Shown here one piece after another: positions 44,888 through 51,993 of a DNA stretch of 64,000 bases. The first letter of the stretch is position 1. Every line of letters begins with the position of its first letter. A program made the translations under genes and the position numbers. Location: the NCBI RefSeq assembly GCF_019400745.1, contig NZ_WJIB01000015.1:62001-126000 (forward strand), in the 5' to 3' direction. This stretch comes from Cohnella sp. CFH 77786 (lineage in GTDB: Bacteria; Bacillota; Bacilli; Paenibacillales; Paenibacillaceae). The notes below the pieces were generated by a model. The model saw only the letters and a list, made by a program, of their open reading frames with translations. It ran no database searches and had not been told where the DNA came from.

Positions 44888-46218
44888 CCAAAAGAAGGAG
44901 CACGCTGTTTCATATCCTGACGACGTTCGCGACGCGGATCGTCGTACTGGGCGCGGGATTTATTCTCTCCGTCTTGACGGCGAGGCTGCTGGGCCCGGAG
45001 AGCAAAGGGCTGCTCGCCGCCATCTCCGTGCTGCCGCAAATCGTCCTGACGATCGCGGATCTGGGCATCCGGCAAGCCTCCGCGCAGTTCATCGGGAAGC
45101 GGCTGTATCCGCAGGAGGATATCGCTTCCTCCTTGATGCTCCTATGGTTGTTCACGTCGATCTTCAGCATGCTGACGGTCGCCGGCCTCTTCCTCTTCCA
45201 ATTCGGCAGCGGAGCGAACTGGCTCCTGCTGGGAATGGCCTTGGCGACGATTCCGCTCAATCTGGGCGCGCAGTATTTACGAGGACTCATGCAAGGTAAG
45301 GAACGGATTTCCAGCATGAATACGGTCGAAATCGTGAAGGTGTTCCTGAACATCGCGCTCATTCTGCTCGCGATCGTTCTGTTCCCCGACGATGTGCTGG
45401 GCGTGTTGCTTGCTTCCGCGTTCGTCGGGATTTACACGGTTTACTATTCGGTCAAGATCGTAAAGAAAGACATGCCGTTGAAATTCAAGTACGTGCCTCA
45501 GCTCCCGAAGCGGTTGATCTCCAAAGGTTTCGCTTTCGCGGCCGCCTTGTTCATCCTTCAGTTGAATTATCGGATCGGAGTCGTCATGGTCGGCCATTAC
45601 TCCACGGAATACGACGTCGGGATCTATTCGCTCGGCACGAACTTCGCGGAGCTGATCTGGCAAATTCCGGCCGCCATCGCGATGGTCATGTTCGCGAGAA
45701 GCGCGAACAGCAGGACGGACGCCGAAGCCGTGGAACGCACGGCCAAGCTGCTCCGGGTCGTATTTCCGCTGCTGCTCGTCTTGGGGGCGGCACTCTGGAT
45801 CGGCGCTCCGCTTATCGTTTCGATCTTGTACGGAAACGCCTATCTGCCCTCCGTATCCGTCATCCGTTATTTGCTGCCGGGAATCGTCTTCTTCGTCATC
45901 GCCAAGCTGATCCATAACGACGTCGCCGCGAGAGGCAATCCTCTGTTTGGGCTCATGCTTGCCCTCGGACCGCTGATCCTGACCATCGTGCTGAACGTCT
46001 TCCTCATCCCGGCGTTCGGGACGAACGGCGCCGCCGTTTCCTCGTCCGTTTCTTATACGGTGGCGAGCGTCTTGTTCCTGGTCGCGTATTCGAGGAAAGA
46101 GAAAATTCCCATTCGGAAAATCATTCTTATCGAACGTTCCGACTGGAACGAAGTCGTACTGCGGGTTCGCGGCGCGCGTCGAAGACTGCAGCCCGTAGCC
46201 GCGAGAGAGCGGGGGTAG
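44884..46218 (+). CDS. Polysaccharide flippase (MOP superfamily), second copy
   Basis: A 444-residue membrane protein with about 12-14 helices: [40 protein letters not shown] and [15 protein letters not shown]. Distinct from the WzxC-like flippase at 26,777. Overlaps the epimerase by 4 bases (ATGA). Two flippases imply either two repeat units or a lipid-linked branch precursor. Confidence 0.9.
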   Translation: MTKRRSTLFHILTTFATRIVVLGAGFILSVLTARLLGPESKGLLAAISVLPQIVLTIADLGIRQASAQFIGKRLYPQEDIASSLMLLWLFTSIFSMLTVAGLFLFQFGSGANWLLLGMALATIPLNLGAQYLRGLMQGKERISSMNTVEIVKVFLNIALILLAIVLFPDDVLGVLLASAFVGIYTVYYSVKIVKKDMPLKFKYVPQLPKRLISKGFAFAAALFILQLNYRIGVVMVGHYSTEYDVGIYSLGTNFAELIWQIPAAIAMVMFARSANSRTDAEAVERTAKLLRVVFPLLLVLGAALWIGAPLIVSILYGNAYLPSVSVIRYLLPGIVFFVIAKLIHNDVAARGNPLFGLMLALGPLILTIVLNVFLIPAFGTNGAAVSSSVSYTVASVLFLVAYSRKEKIPIRKIILIERSDWNEVVLRVRGARRRLQPVAARERG

Positions 46219-46221
46219 AAC

Positions 46222-47226
46222 ATGCTCGTTTCGATCATCACCGCCTATTACAACCGGGAAGATTACGTCATTGAATCCATTCAGAGCTTGCTGAACCAAA
46301 CCTACCGGGAGATCGAAATCCTCGCGATCGACGACGGGTCCACCGATCGGACGCTTGCCATGCTGCAATCGATCGAGGATCGCCGGTTGCGGGTCATTAC
46401 CCATCCCAATATGGGGCTTGTCCGCTCGTTCATCCATGCGATCGGGCAAGCGTCGGGAGACCTCATCGCCATTCACGGATCAGGGGATTACTCCTATCCG
46501 GAGAGAATCGAGAAGCAGATCGAATTGCTGCGGAACCGTCCGGAAGTCGGCGTAGTCGGCTGCCAAGTGGAGAACGTGAACACGATCACGAACGAGAGGT
46601 CGATCTACGACAAGCTGGAAGAGGATAAGGACGTTACGGAACAGCTGCTGAGCAAAAACAACGTCTTTACCCACGGGGAGGTCATGTTTCGGAGATCCGT
46701 CTACTTGCAGGCGGGCGGGTATCGCGAGCTGTTCACGTATACCCAGGATTACGATCTGTGGCTGCGCATGAGTCTGGTCACCAAGTTCGCCAACGTCCGC
46801 GAGGTGCTGTACCGGCGTTATACGCTGCCCGGAGGCGTCGGCGCGTCCCTGGAGAAAGTCATGCTGCAGCAGTATCTGGCGGAGATGGCCCGGCAATGCC
46901 TGGAGATGAGATTGCGAAGCGGCGGCGATATCATCGATCGTTACGGTACGCTAAGCCCGTTCTTGCGCGATCGGACGAAACGATTGTCGAACAAGCTGTA
47001 CGAGCTGGCCAAAAAAGCACTGCTGCGGGAGAACGATCCCGTCAGGGCGAAGTTTCTGAACCGGCTGAGCCTGCAGGAAAAATGGACGTTCAAAAATCTC
47101 GGTTTCCAGCTGCTTCTGACCCTGGCTCCGAAGGGGAAGACGGATGGAAAAGCGGCGTTACCTTTCATCCAAGCGCTGAGAACGATGAAGAACAAATTAA
47201 GAGGCATATTTAAGCCCGCGGCCTGA
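46222..47226 (+). CDS. GT2 glycosyltransferase
   Basis: A 334-residue GT-A transferase: MLVSIITAYYNREDYVIESI, EILAIDDGSTDRTLAML and IAIHGSGDYSYPERIEKQIE. GGGGTAG just before ATG and a 3-base gap after the flippase. Last gene of the rightward operon; its stop codon lies in the loop of a hairpin. Confidence 0.9.
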   Translation: MLVSIITAYYNREDYVIESIQSLLNQTYREIEILAIDDGSTDRTLAMLQSIEDRRLRVITHPNMGLVRSFIHAIGQASGDLIAIHGSGDYSYPERIEKQIELLRNRPEVGVVGCQVENVNTITNERSIYDKLEEDKDVTEQLLSKNNVFTHGEVMFRRSVYLQAGGYRELFTYTQDYDLWLRMSLVTKFANVREVLYRRYTLPGGVGASLEKVMLQQYLAEMARQCLEMRLRSGGDIIDRYGTLSPFLRDRTKRLSNKLYELAKKALLRENDPVRAKFLNRLSLQEKWTFKNLGFQLLLTLAPKGKTDGKAALPFIQALRTMKNKLRGIFKPAA

Positions 47227-47236
47227 CGCCGCGGGC
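47214..47236. terminator. Bidirectional-type hairpin between convergent genes
   Basis: GCCCGCGGC-CTGAC-GCCGCGGGC, a perfect 9-bp stem. The loop contains the stop codon of the rightward operon and the hairpin ends 2 bases before the stop of the leftward GT gene. T-tracts are weak on both sides. Confidence 0.65.
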
Positions 47237-47237
47237 A

Positions 47238-48290
47238 TTATCCTGCTTCCGACTCGACCCGGCCGACTTGCCGTCCGCGATTCCCGTACACGCCCGACGT
47301 CATTTCGGATATCCGGCTCCATTCAAGCTCAGCCAATTTGTAATCGAACGGCTCAACGTCCTCGTACCGCTCCCTTTTCTCTTTCATTTCCCGCATCGCC
47401 TTCATCAGTCCGTCCGGATCGGACGGGTCGTACAAGATCGACGTCTCGGGCGTAAGATAGTCCCGGAGCAGCCCGAGATCCGGTGCCACGACGGGCCTGT
47501 AGAAGGAGAGAGCCAATATCGCGGAACCGGACGTCGTGATATTCCGGTACGGAAGGACGACGGAATCCGCGGCTTGGAGGAAATCCGCGAGTTCCTCATC
47601 CTTGACGAAATCAAGCGATAGGTAAACACGATCACCTGCGTCCTGCAGGATGGAAACGTCGAAATCGGCGGTCGGCTTGCCGGCGATTAGCAGGCGGGTT
47701 TCCGCATCCCCCATCCGCTTAAAGCTCCGAAGCAGCAGATCCAACCCTTTATAAGGCGAAATTTGGCCGATGAAGGCAAACAAATAGGCGTCTTCGGGAA
47801 TGCCGAACCGCTCCCGGATGTTAAGCCGGCGGCTCGGATAAGCCTCCTTGAAATGGCCGTGGGGAATGCAGATGATCTTGCCGGCGTCGGCATGGAAATT
47901 CGCCACCAATTCATCCCGGACGGAATCTCCCATGACGATCAGCTTCGAGCATACGCGGCATAACAAGATCCTCATCCTGCGGTGAAACCGGGTCGGGCCG
48001 TCCTTGTGCGGCCAGACGTTATGGACCGTCCACACGATAGCGGCCCCTCTAAGCTTGAGATAAAGCAAAAGGAAAAGAAACACGGCGGTTTTGACGGCCG
48101 TTTGGACGAAGTTACGACCTGTATAATGGAAACTCGGCCAATGGATATGGAGGATATCTCCCCTGCGGATCTCGTATATTTTTTTCTTGTCGAACGGCTT
48201 GACCGTCAAGCCGGATTGTTCGAGTGAGCGGACGAGCAACTCCATGTATTTGTTCCCCGGCAGCTTGATCGGAAGCATGAATACGGTCAT
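47238..48290 (-). CDS. GT4 glycosyltransferase, monocistronic
   Basis: A 350-residue GT-B transferase: MLPIKLPGNKYMELLVRSL, DILHIHWPSF, AFIGQISPYKGLDLLLRSFK and ITTSGSAILALSFYRPVVAP. ATG 48290 has AGGTGAT upstream; the ORF could be extended to 48329 but that codon would lie at the promoter's -10/start region, so the short form is chosen. It has its own GATAC-operator promoter. Confidence 0.88.
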   Translation of the reverse strand: MTVFMLPIKLPGNKYMELLVRSLEQSGLTVKPFDKKKIYEIRRGDILHIHWPSFHYTGRNFVQTAVKTAVFLFLLLYLKLRGAAIVWTVHNVWPHKDGPTRFHRRMRILLCRVCSKLIVMGDSVRDELVANFHADAGKIICIPHGHFKEAYPSRRLNIRERFGIPEDAYLFAFIGQISPYKGLDLLLRSFKRMGDAETRLLIAGKPTADFDVSILQDAGDRVYLSLDFVKDEELADFLQAADSVVLPYRNITTSGSAILALSFYRPVVAPDLGLLRDYLTPETSILYDPSDPDGLMKAMREMKEKRERYEDVEPFDYKLAELEWSRISEMTSGVYGNRGRQVGRVESEAG

Positions 48291-48331
48291 CGTTATCACC
48301 TGATTCCGCTGGATGGTTGAATTATGCATTT

Positions 48332-48360
48332 ACAGTACGATACATTTCGTATCATGTCAA
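48332..48360 (-). promoter_or_regulatory. EPS-type promoter with centred GATAC operator, upstream of the GT4 gene
   Basis: Minus strand: TTGACA (48355-48360), 17-bp spacer, TACTGT (48332-48337). The perfect palindrome GATACATTTCGTATC (48339-48353) is centred in the spacer. No second operator was found. Confidence 0.85.
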
Positions 48361-48367
48361 GGAGTAG

Positions 48368-48391
48368 AAAAACCGCCCCCGCGGGAGCGGT
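48368..48391 (-). terminator. Terminator of the ABC-exporter operon
   Basis: Minus strand: ACCGCTCCC-GCGG-type stem (48372-48391, one mismatch) followed by five T. It separates the ABC operon from the EPS promoter 8 bases further on. Confidence 0.8.
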
Positions 48392-48435
48392 CTTCCGTCA
48401 ATCCGATTGCACACAAACTTACGACAAAACACGGT

Positions 48436-49203
48436 TCAAGCCGCCACGTCCCGCTTGCGGAACACCGTCCAGGACACGATGTTGAAGACGATCACGTACG
48501 CGGCCAGCACGGCGATCGAGAACCCGAGCGTCGTCTCCTGGTTCGGAATGGGTCCGGCGCCTCCCTCGAGATAGTTCACGAGATTCAGGTGCAGGAAGCC
48601 GACGTATTTGACCCACGGTTTGTCCGTCATGCCGAACAGCACGTCGAACAGCCGCGTGACGCTCGCCATGAGCAGGAAGATCGACAATCCGATCGCGAGT
48701 CCGTTGCTCCGGAAAGCCGAGGAGAGCATGAAGGCGAACGCGGCGACGAAAACGAGACCGATCAGGTGCAGTCCGTAATATTCCAACGCCTTCGGGAGAT
48801 CGATCGTTCCGAACATTGGGATGTTCACGGCCATGGACACGGCGAACGCGACGATCGCCATCAGCAACGCGAATAGGAAGATCGAAATATACTTGGACAG
48901 AAGGATCGAGGATCGGCTCCAGGGCCGGATCAACAGCAGCTTGATCGTACCCCAAGAAAATTCGCCGGCAACCGATTCGGCGGCTTTGACGACGGTGAAG
49001 ATATTGATGAGAAGAAACAGTATCTCTCCTTCGATGAACGTTACCGACCAGCTGTCCAAGGTACCTTCTTTCCCGTCCGCGAGGTACAGGAGCAAGGAGG
49101 TCGCGAGCGGCACGAAAACGGTAAACGCGAACATGACCCAGGTGCGGAGGCGGCGGTATATTTTCATGTTCTCGTTCCGAATCAAGTTCCAGAAGCTAGA
49201 CAT
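48436..49203 (-). CDS. ABC-2 type exporter permease
   Basis: A 255-residue membrane protein with six hydrophobic helices and the N-terminal NLIRNENMKIYRRLRTWVMF typical of BcrB/NatB-like permeases (ABC2_membrane). ATG 49203 has GGGGAG 8 bases upstream. It overlaps its ATPase gene by 8 bases. Likely a drug, peptide or ion exporter; no link to EPS is visible. Confidence 0.87.
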   Translation of the reverse strand: MSSFWNLIRNENMKIYRRLRTWVMFAFTVFVPLATSLLLYLADGKEGTLDSWSVTFIEGEILFLLINIFTVVKAAESVAGEFSWGTIKLLLIRPWSRSSILLSKYISIFLFALLMAIVAFAVSMAVNIPMFGTIDLPKALEYYGLHLIGLVFVAAFAFMLSSAFRSNGLAIGLSIFLLMASVTRLFDVLFGMTDKPWVKYVGFLHLNLVNYLEGGAGPIPNQETTLGFSIAVLAAYVIVFNIVSWTVFRKRDVAA

Positions 49204-50119
49204 GGCTTTCACTCCCCGTCACTTCGAGGAATTGGTCTTCGAGCGATTTGGTTTTCACGCGGATTCCGTATACCTGGATGCCGGCTTCCACCAGCCTGCG
49301 GTTGATGGCGGCCACCGTTCGGCGATCGGCTTCCACGGTGAACCCGCCGCCCGCCATCCGGCCCGGGCCCAGTCCGTCCAGAATGCCAAGCGCGGCATCG
49401 GGGCGGTCGACTTCGAACAGCACTTCTTCGGTCGTCTCCGCGGATGATCGGGCGTCTTCCGGACGCAGGGAACGGATGTCGATGATCTGCCCCTTCTGGA
49501 GAATCGCGACCCGGTCGCACATCAGCTCCATTTCCGACAGCAGGTGGCTGGAGACGAACACCGCGGTGCCTTCTTCCCGGGCCAGGCGGCGCAAGTAGTC
49601 GCGGAGCTCCCGGATGCCGGCCGGATCGAGTCCGTTCGTCGGTTCGTCGAGCACAAGCAGCTTCGGGCGGTGCATCACGGCCTGGGCGACGCCCAGACGC
49701 TGGCGCATGCCGAGGGAGTATTTCTTCACTTTGTCGTGAATGCGGCCGTTCAGGCCGACGATCTCCACGACTTCCGCGATCCGGTCTTTGGAGACGCCGG
49801 ACATCCGCGCGTAATGCAGCAGGTTCTGATAACCGGTCAGGAACTTGTACATTTCCGGATTCTCGACGATGGCTCCGATCTGGGAAACCGCCCGGGAGAA
49901 CTCCGATTTCACGCTGCGGCCGCCAAGCAGGATATCGCCCCCGCTCATCGACATCAACCCGACCATCATGCGGATCGTCGTCGTTTTGCCCGAGCCGTTG
50001 GGACCGAGAAACCCGAATACTTCGCCCGGATAAACCTCCAGGGAGATTCGGTCGATAATCGTGCGGCCGCCGATCCGTTTGGTCACGTCCCGCAGCTGCA
50101 CGACGGGTGCCGAAGACAT
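49196..50119 (-). CDS. ABC transporter ATP-binding protein (BcrA/NatA-like)
   Basis: A 307-residue ATPase: FGFLGPNGSGKTTTIRMMVG (Walker A), KKYSLGMRQRLGVAQA (signature) and LLVLDEPTNGLDPAG (Walker B). The C-terminal 80 residues form the extra domain usual in this subfamily. GGAGGG 6 bases before ATG. Its promoter region contains the inverted repeat at 50,141-50,177. Confidence 0.93.
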   Translation of the reverse strand: MSSAPVVQLRDVTKRIGGRTIIDRISLEVYPGEVFGFLGPNGSGKTTTIRMMVGLMSMSGGDILLGGRSVKSEFSRAVSQIGAIVENPEMYKFLTGYQNLLHYARMSGVSKDRIAEVVEIVGLNGRIHDKVKKYSLGMRQRLGVAQAVMHRPKLLVLDEPTNGLDPAGIRELRDYLRRLAREEGTAVFVSSHLLSEMELMCDRVAILQKGQIIDIRSLRPEDARSSAETTEEVLFEVDRPDAALGILDGLGPGRMAGGGFTVEADRRTVAAINRRLVEAGIQVYGIRVKTKSLEDQFLEVTGSESHV

Positions 50120-50140
50120 GTGCTTCCCTCCATCAACTCG

Positions 50141-50177
50141 CGATATTGCGTTCGTCTTCTATTATAGCAATATCGCA
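50141..50177 (-). promoter_or_regulatory. Perfect 10-bp inverted repeat bracketing the ABC-operon -10 box
   Basis: GCGATATTGC - 17 bp - GCAATATCGC. On the minus strand the spacer starts with TATAAT (the -10 box), so one arm covers the spacer side and the other the start-point side. No good -35 is present, which fits an activator- or repressor-controlled promoter. It differs in sequence from the GATAC operators. Confidence 0.65.
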
Positions 50178-50204
50178 TGCCGCCGCCTTGATTTTAGGGA
50201 AACT

Positions 50205-50405
50205 TTAGAGGAATGCCGAAGCGGCGGGAGGGTGCTCGGCTTCGGGGACCGGGCTGTCGTCCCGGCATGTCCGATCCCGATCGAACGCGCATGCGCGGCA
50301 GAATCCCAAGTGGTGCTCGTTGCGGAAATACCCGGTCCGGAACACCGTCAATGCCCGATCGATTCCGGCCAGCTGGCCGCATTTGACGCAATAGAATTGT
50401 TCCAT
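50205..50405 (-). CDS. Small zinc-ribbon-like protein
   Basis: A 66-residue protein starting MEQFYCVKCGQLAGIDRAL with a second pair FCRACAFDRDRTC: two CxxC knuckles about 30 residues apart, a probable zinc ribbon. GGGGAAG precedes ATG 50405. It follows the PilZ-like gene by 28 bases and may be co-transcribed with it. Function unknown. Confidence 0.6.
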   Translation of the reverse strand: MEQFYCVKCGQLAGIDRALTVFRTGYFRNEHHLGFCRACAFDRDRTCRDDSPVPEAEHPPAASAFL

Positions 50406-50433
50406 TTCGCTTCCCCGCCCTTTCACGTTTTCA

Positions 50434-50853
50434 TTACCCCCAAGATTGTTTCCGGTAAGCCTCATGGATACGGTACAACAGCGGTGCTTTGGCTTTCAGC
50501 CTCTGGTTCAGAACCTTCGTCAGAACGGCTCGTTTGACCGGATCCGGGTCCAGATCCACCGCGTACGTCCACCAGTGGCGTTCCCCCGACGCTTGCGCGA
50601 TGCGTCCCGACGCCTCGATCGGCACGCCCTCGAGCATGAATTTGAGCGTGACGGACCACTCCCCGTCCGGCGGCATCCATAATGTCGTCCGAAAACGAAG
50701 CCAGTCCGGCGCCAATTCCAGCAGCAGCACTTTCCTCGATTTCGTCCTGACCTGGCGGTTGCCGATTCCGGAAACCCACATTTCGGCATCGACGGCGTCA
50801 TCCGCATGCATGCGGATCGATTTTCGCGTCCAAGCGATTTCTTTATCCGGCAT
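50434..50853 (-). CDS. PilZ-like domain protein under GATAC control
   Basis: A 139-residue protein. RKSIR near the N-terminus matches the RxxxR half of PilZ c-di-GMP-binding domains, and the beta-rich pattern VLLLELAPDWLRFRTTLWMP, GRIAQASGERHWWTYAVDL and RAVLTKVLNQRL follows the PilZ fold. The second motif (D/N-x-S-x-x-G) is replaced by ELAPDWL, so ligand binding is doubtful. ATG 50853 has GGAG 9 bases upstream; longer starts would lie upstream of the transcription start. It is divergent from the XRE regulator and has two GATAC operators. Confidence 0.6.
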   Translation of the reverse strand: MPDKEIAWTRKSIRMHADDAVDAEMWVSGIGNRQVRTKSRKVLLLELAPDWLRFRTTLWMPPDGEWSVTLKFMLEGVPIEASGRIAQASGERHWWTYAVDLDPDPVKRAVLTKVLNQRLKAKAPLLYRIHEAYRKQSWG

Positions 50854-50890
50854 CTTCGTCAACTCCGGCTCTGCGAAAATGAACCTTAAC

Positions 50891-50948
50891 GATACTAAAT
50901 GTATCTTTCCCTCTCTTCCACAATAGTTACAAAACGTAACATTGTCAA
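50891..50948 (-). promoter_or_regulatory. EPS-type promoter with two GATAC operators, upstream of the PilZ-like gene
   Basis: Minus strand: TTGACA (50943-50948), 17-bp spacer, TATTGT (50920-50925). GTTACAAAACGTAAC (50926-50940) lies in the spacer directly against the -10; GATACTAAATGTATC (50891-50905) is downstream with centres 35 bp apart. Both are perfect palindromes. Confidence 0.85.
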
Positions 50949-50954
50949 GATTTA

Positions 50955-51088
50955 TTTTGCAATCTTTGTCGCAAAATGCAGGCTGGGTTTCTATCGTAAA
51001 ATTGCATATATAATAAGTCATTTGTCGTCTAGGAAACGGATACATTGCGTATACTAATATTGATCCCCCTTATGCGACGATTTGTCGC
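50955..51088 (+). promoter_or_regulatory. Complex control region upstream of the XRE regulator
   Basis: GATACATTGCGTATA at 51039-51053 is a near-perfect EPS operator. A different palindrome of the same 5-5-5 layout, GCGACGATTTGTCGC, is at 51074-51088, and TTTGTCGCAA occurs at 50965-50974 and 51081-51090 (TTTGTCG again at 51021). TTTTGC-N10-GCAAAA spans 50955-50976. Candidate -10 boxes are TATAAT (51009-51014), TATACT (51050-51055) and TATTAT (51114-51119); none has a good -35. Confidence 0.6.
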
Positions 51089-51156
51089 AACCGATGCAAT
51101 CTACGCGTTTCCATATTATGATGGACTCAAAAGGGATACAGATAGGAGAGAATATA

Positions 51157-51525
51157 ATGAACATCGGCAGCCGCATCGCTTCCCTTCGGGATCAGCGCGG
51201 TTGGACGCAAGAAGAGCTGGCGTCATCCCTTGGGATCTCGCGCGCCGCGTTATCCCACTACGAGAAAAACCGGAGAGAACCGGACACGGAAACCCTGTCT
51301 AAGGTAGCAGACCTATTCGGCGTGTCGATCGACTACTTGGTCGGCCGCACCGAGCTTCCGAACGGTACCGTCGATCCCGACGTCCGCCGATTCCTCGATG
51401 AGGTTGAGCTTTCCGACGCCGAGCTGCTCGAACGCTTCTCCCTCACGATCGACGGGCGCAAGCTCACGCCGGAAGAAGCGCGCCGTTTTATCGCCTTCGT
51501 TCGGGCCGAACGGGCGATGAATTGA
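51157..51525 (+). CDS. XRE-family HTH regulator, candidate repressor of the EPS regulon
   Basis: A 122-residue protein. Residues 1-60 form a five-helix XRE domain (IGSRIASLRDQRGWTQEELA, then GISRAALSHYEKNRREPDTE as recognition region); residues 70-122 form a helical oligomerisation-type tail (TIDGRKLTPEEARRFIAFVR). The recognition segment SRAALSHYE resembles that of Bacillus Xre-like prophage repressors, whose operators are also GATAC palindromes (from memory). A GATAC operator lies upstream of its own gene and two more control the divergent PilZ-like gene, so autoregulation and control of the EPS promoters are inferred. GGAG 8 bases before ATG. Confidence 0.85.
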   Translation: MNIGSRIASLRDQRGWTQEELASSLGISRAALSHYEKNRREPDTETLSKVADLFGVSIDYLVGRTELPNGTVDPDVRRFLDEVELSDAELLERFSLTIDGRKLTPEEARRFIAFVRAERAMN

Positions 51526-51561
51526 TTTCGGGATTTCGGTGCGAATGGGTTGAAAATGAAC

Positions 51562-51614
51562 AAAACCTCGCGAAACGCGTCCTGCGGACTGCTCGTTTCT
51601 GCGAGGTTTTTTTT
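51562..51614 (+). terminator. Terminator of the XRE gene
   Basis: AAAACCTCGC-GAAACG pairs with CGTTTCTGCGAGGTTTT (one bulge, 16-nt loop), followed by a run of eight T. Confidence 0.85.
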
Positions 51615-51628
51615 CATTCCGAGAGTTA

Positions 51629-51775
51629 TCATGGGCTTACTTTCTCTTCAGCGGGTTCTCTCCATTCTTGCGGCCAGCGATCCTTATCCAAACCCATTTG
51701 TTCGAGAATTTTGCGTATGTCGATTTCCATTGGTTGCCCTGCTTCGGATCTCCCCAACCGCAAATCCCTCTCCAT
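51629..51775 (-). CDS. 48-residue small ORF convergent with the XRE gene
   Basis: Starts MERDLRLGRSEAGQPMEID and ends WPQEWREPAEEKVSP. The composition is strongly charged with a likely amphipathic helix (IDIRKILEQMGLDKDRW), more protein-like than random sequence. A TATAAT -10 lies about 45 bases upstream on the minus strand (51828-51835 region), and GTAGGG precedes the ATG, a weak site. It occupies the gap between the xre and gltB terminators. No family recognised; a small regulator acting on XRE would be an attractive but unproven role. The rest of 51,526-51,993 shows only the two terminators. Confidence 0.45.
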   Translation of the reverse strand: MERDLRLGRSEAGQPMEIDIRKILEQMGLDKDRWPQEWREPAEEKVSP

Positions 51776-51930
51776 CCCTACACCCAAATCCTCTCTCTGG
51801 AAATTGGTTCCTAAAACATATATTTATTATAAAAGCAGGGGAGCGCAGAGGGTGTCGAGCTTTGGAGACGATCCGCACTTTTTTTCTCGGAAGTTTTGTC
51901 GAATGGGGAGGACTTTGGAAGTAGGACGGG

Positions 51931-51969
51931 GAAAAAACGAACGAACCCTGCAAATATGCAGGGTTCGTT
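51931..51969 (-). terminator. Terminator of gltB
   Basis: Perfect 13-bp stem AACGAACCCTGCA / TGCAGGGTTCGTT with a 4-nt loop; on the minus strand followed by CGTTTTTT. Confidence 0.92.
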
Positions 51970-51993
51970 CCAATTTTCATAGAAAAGATTCGG

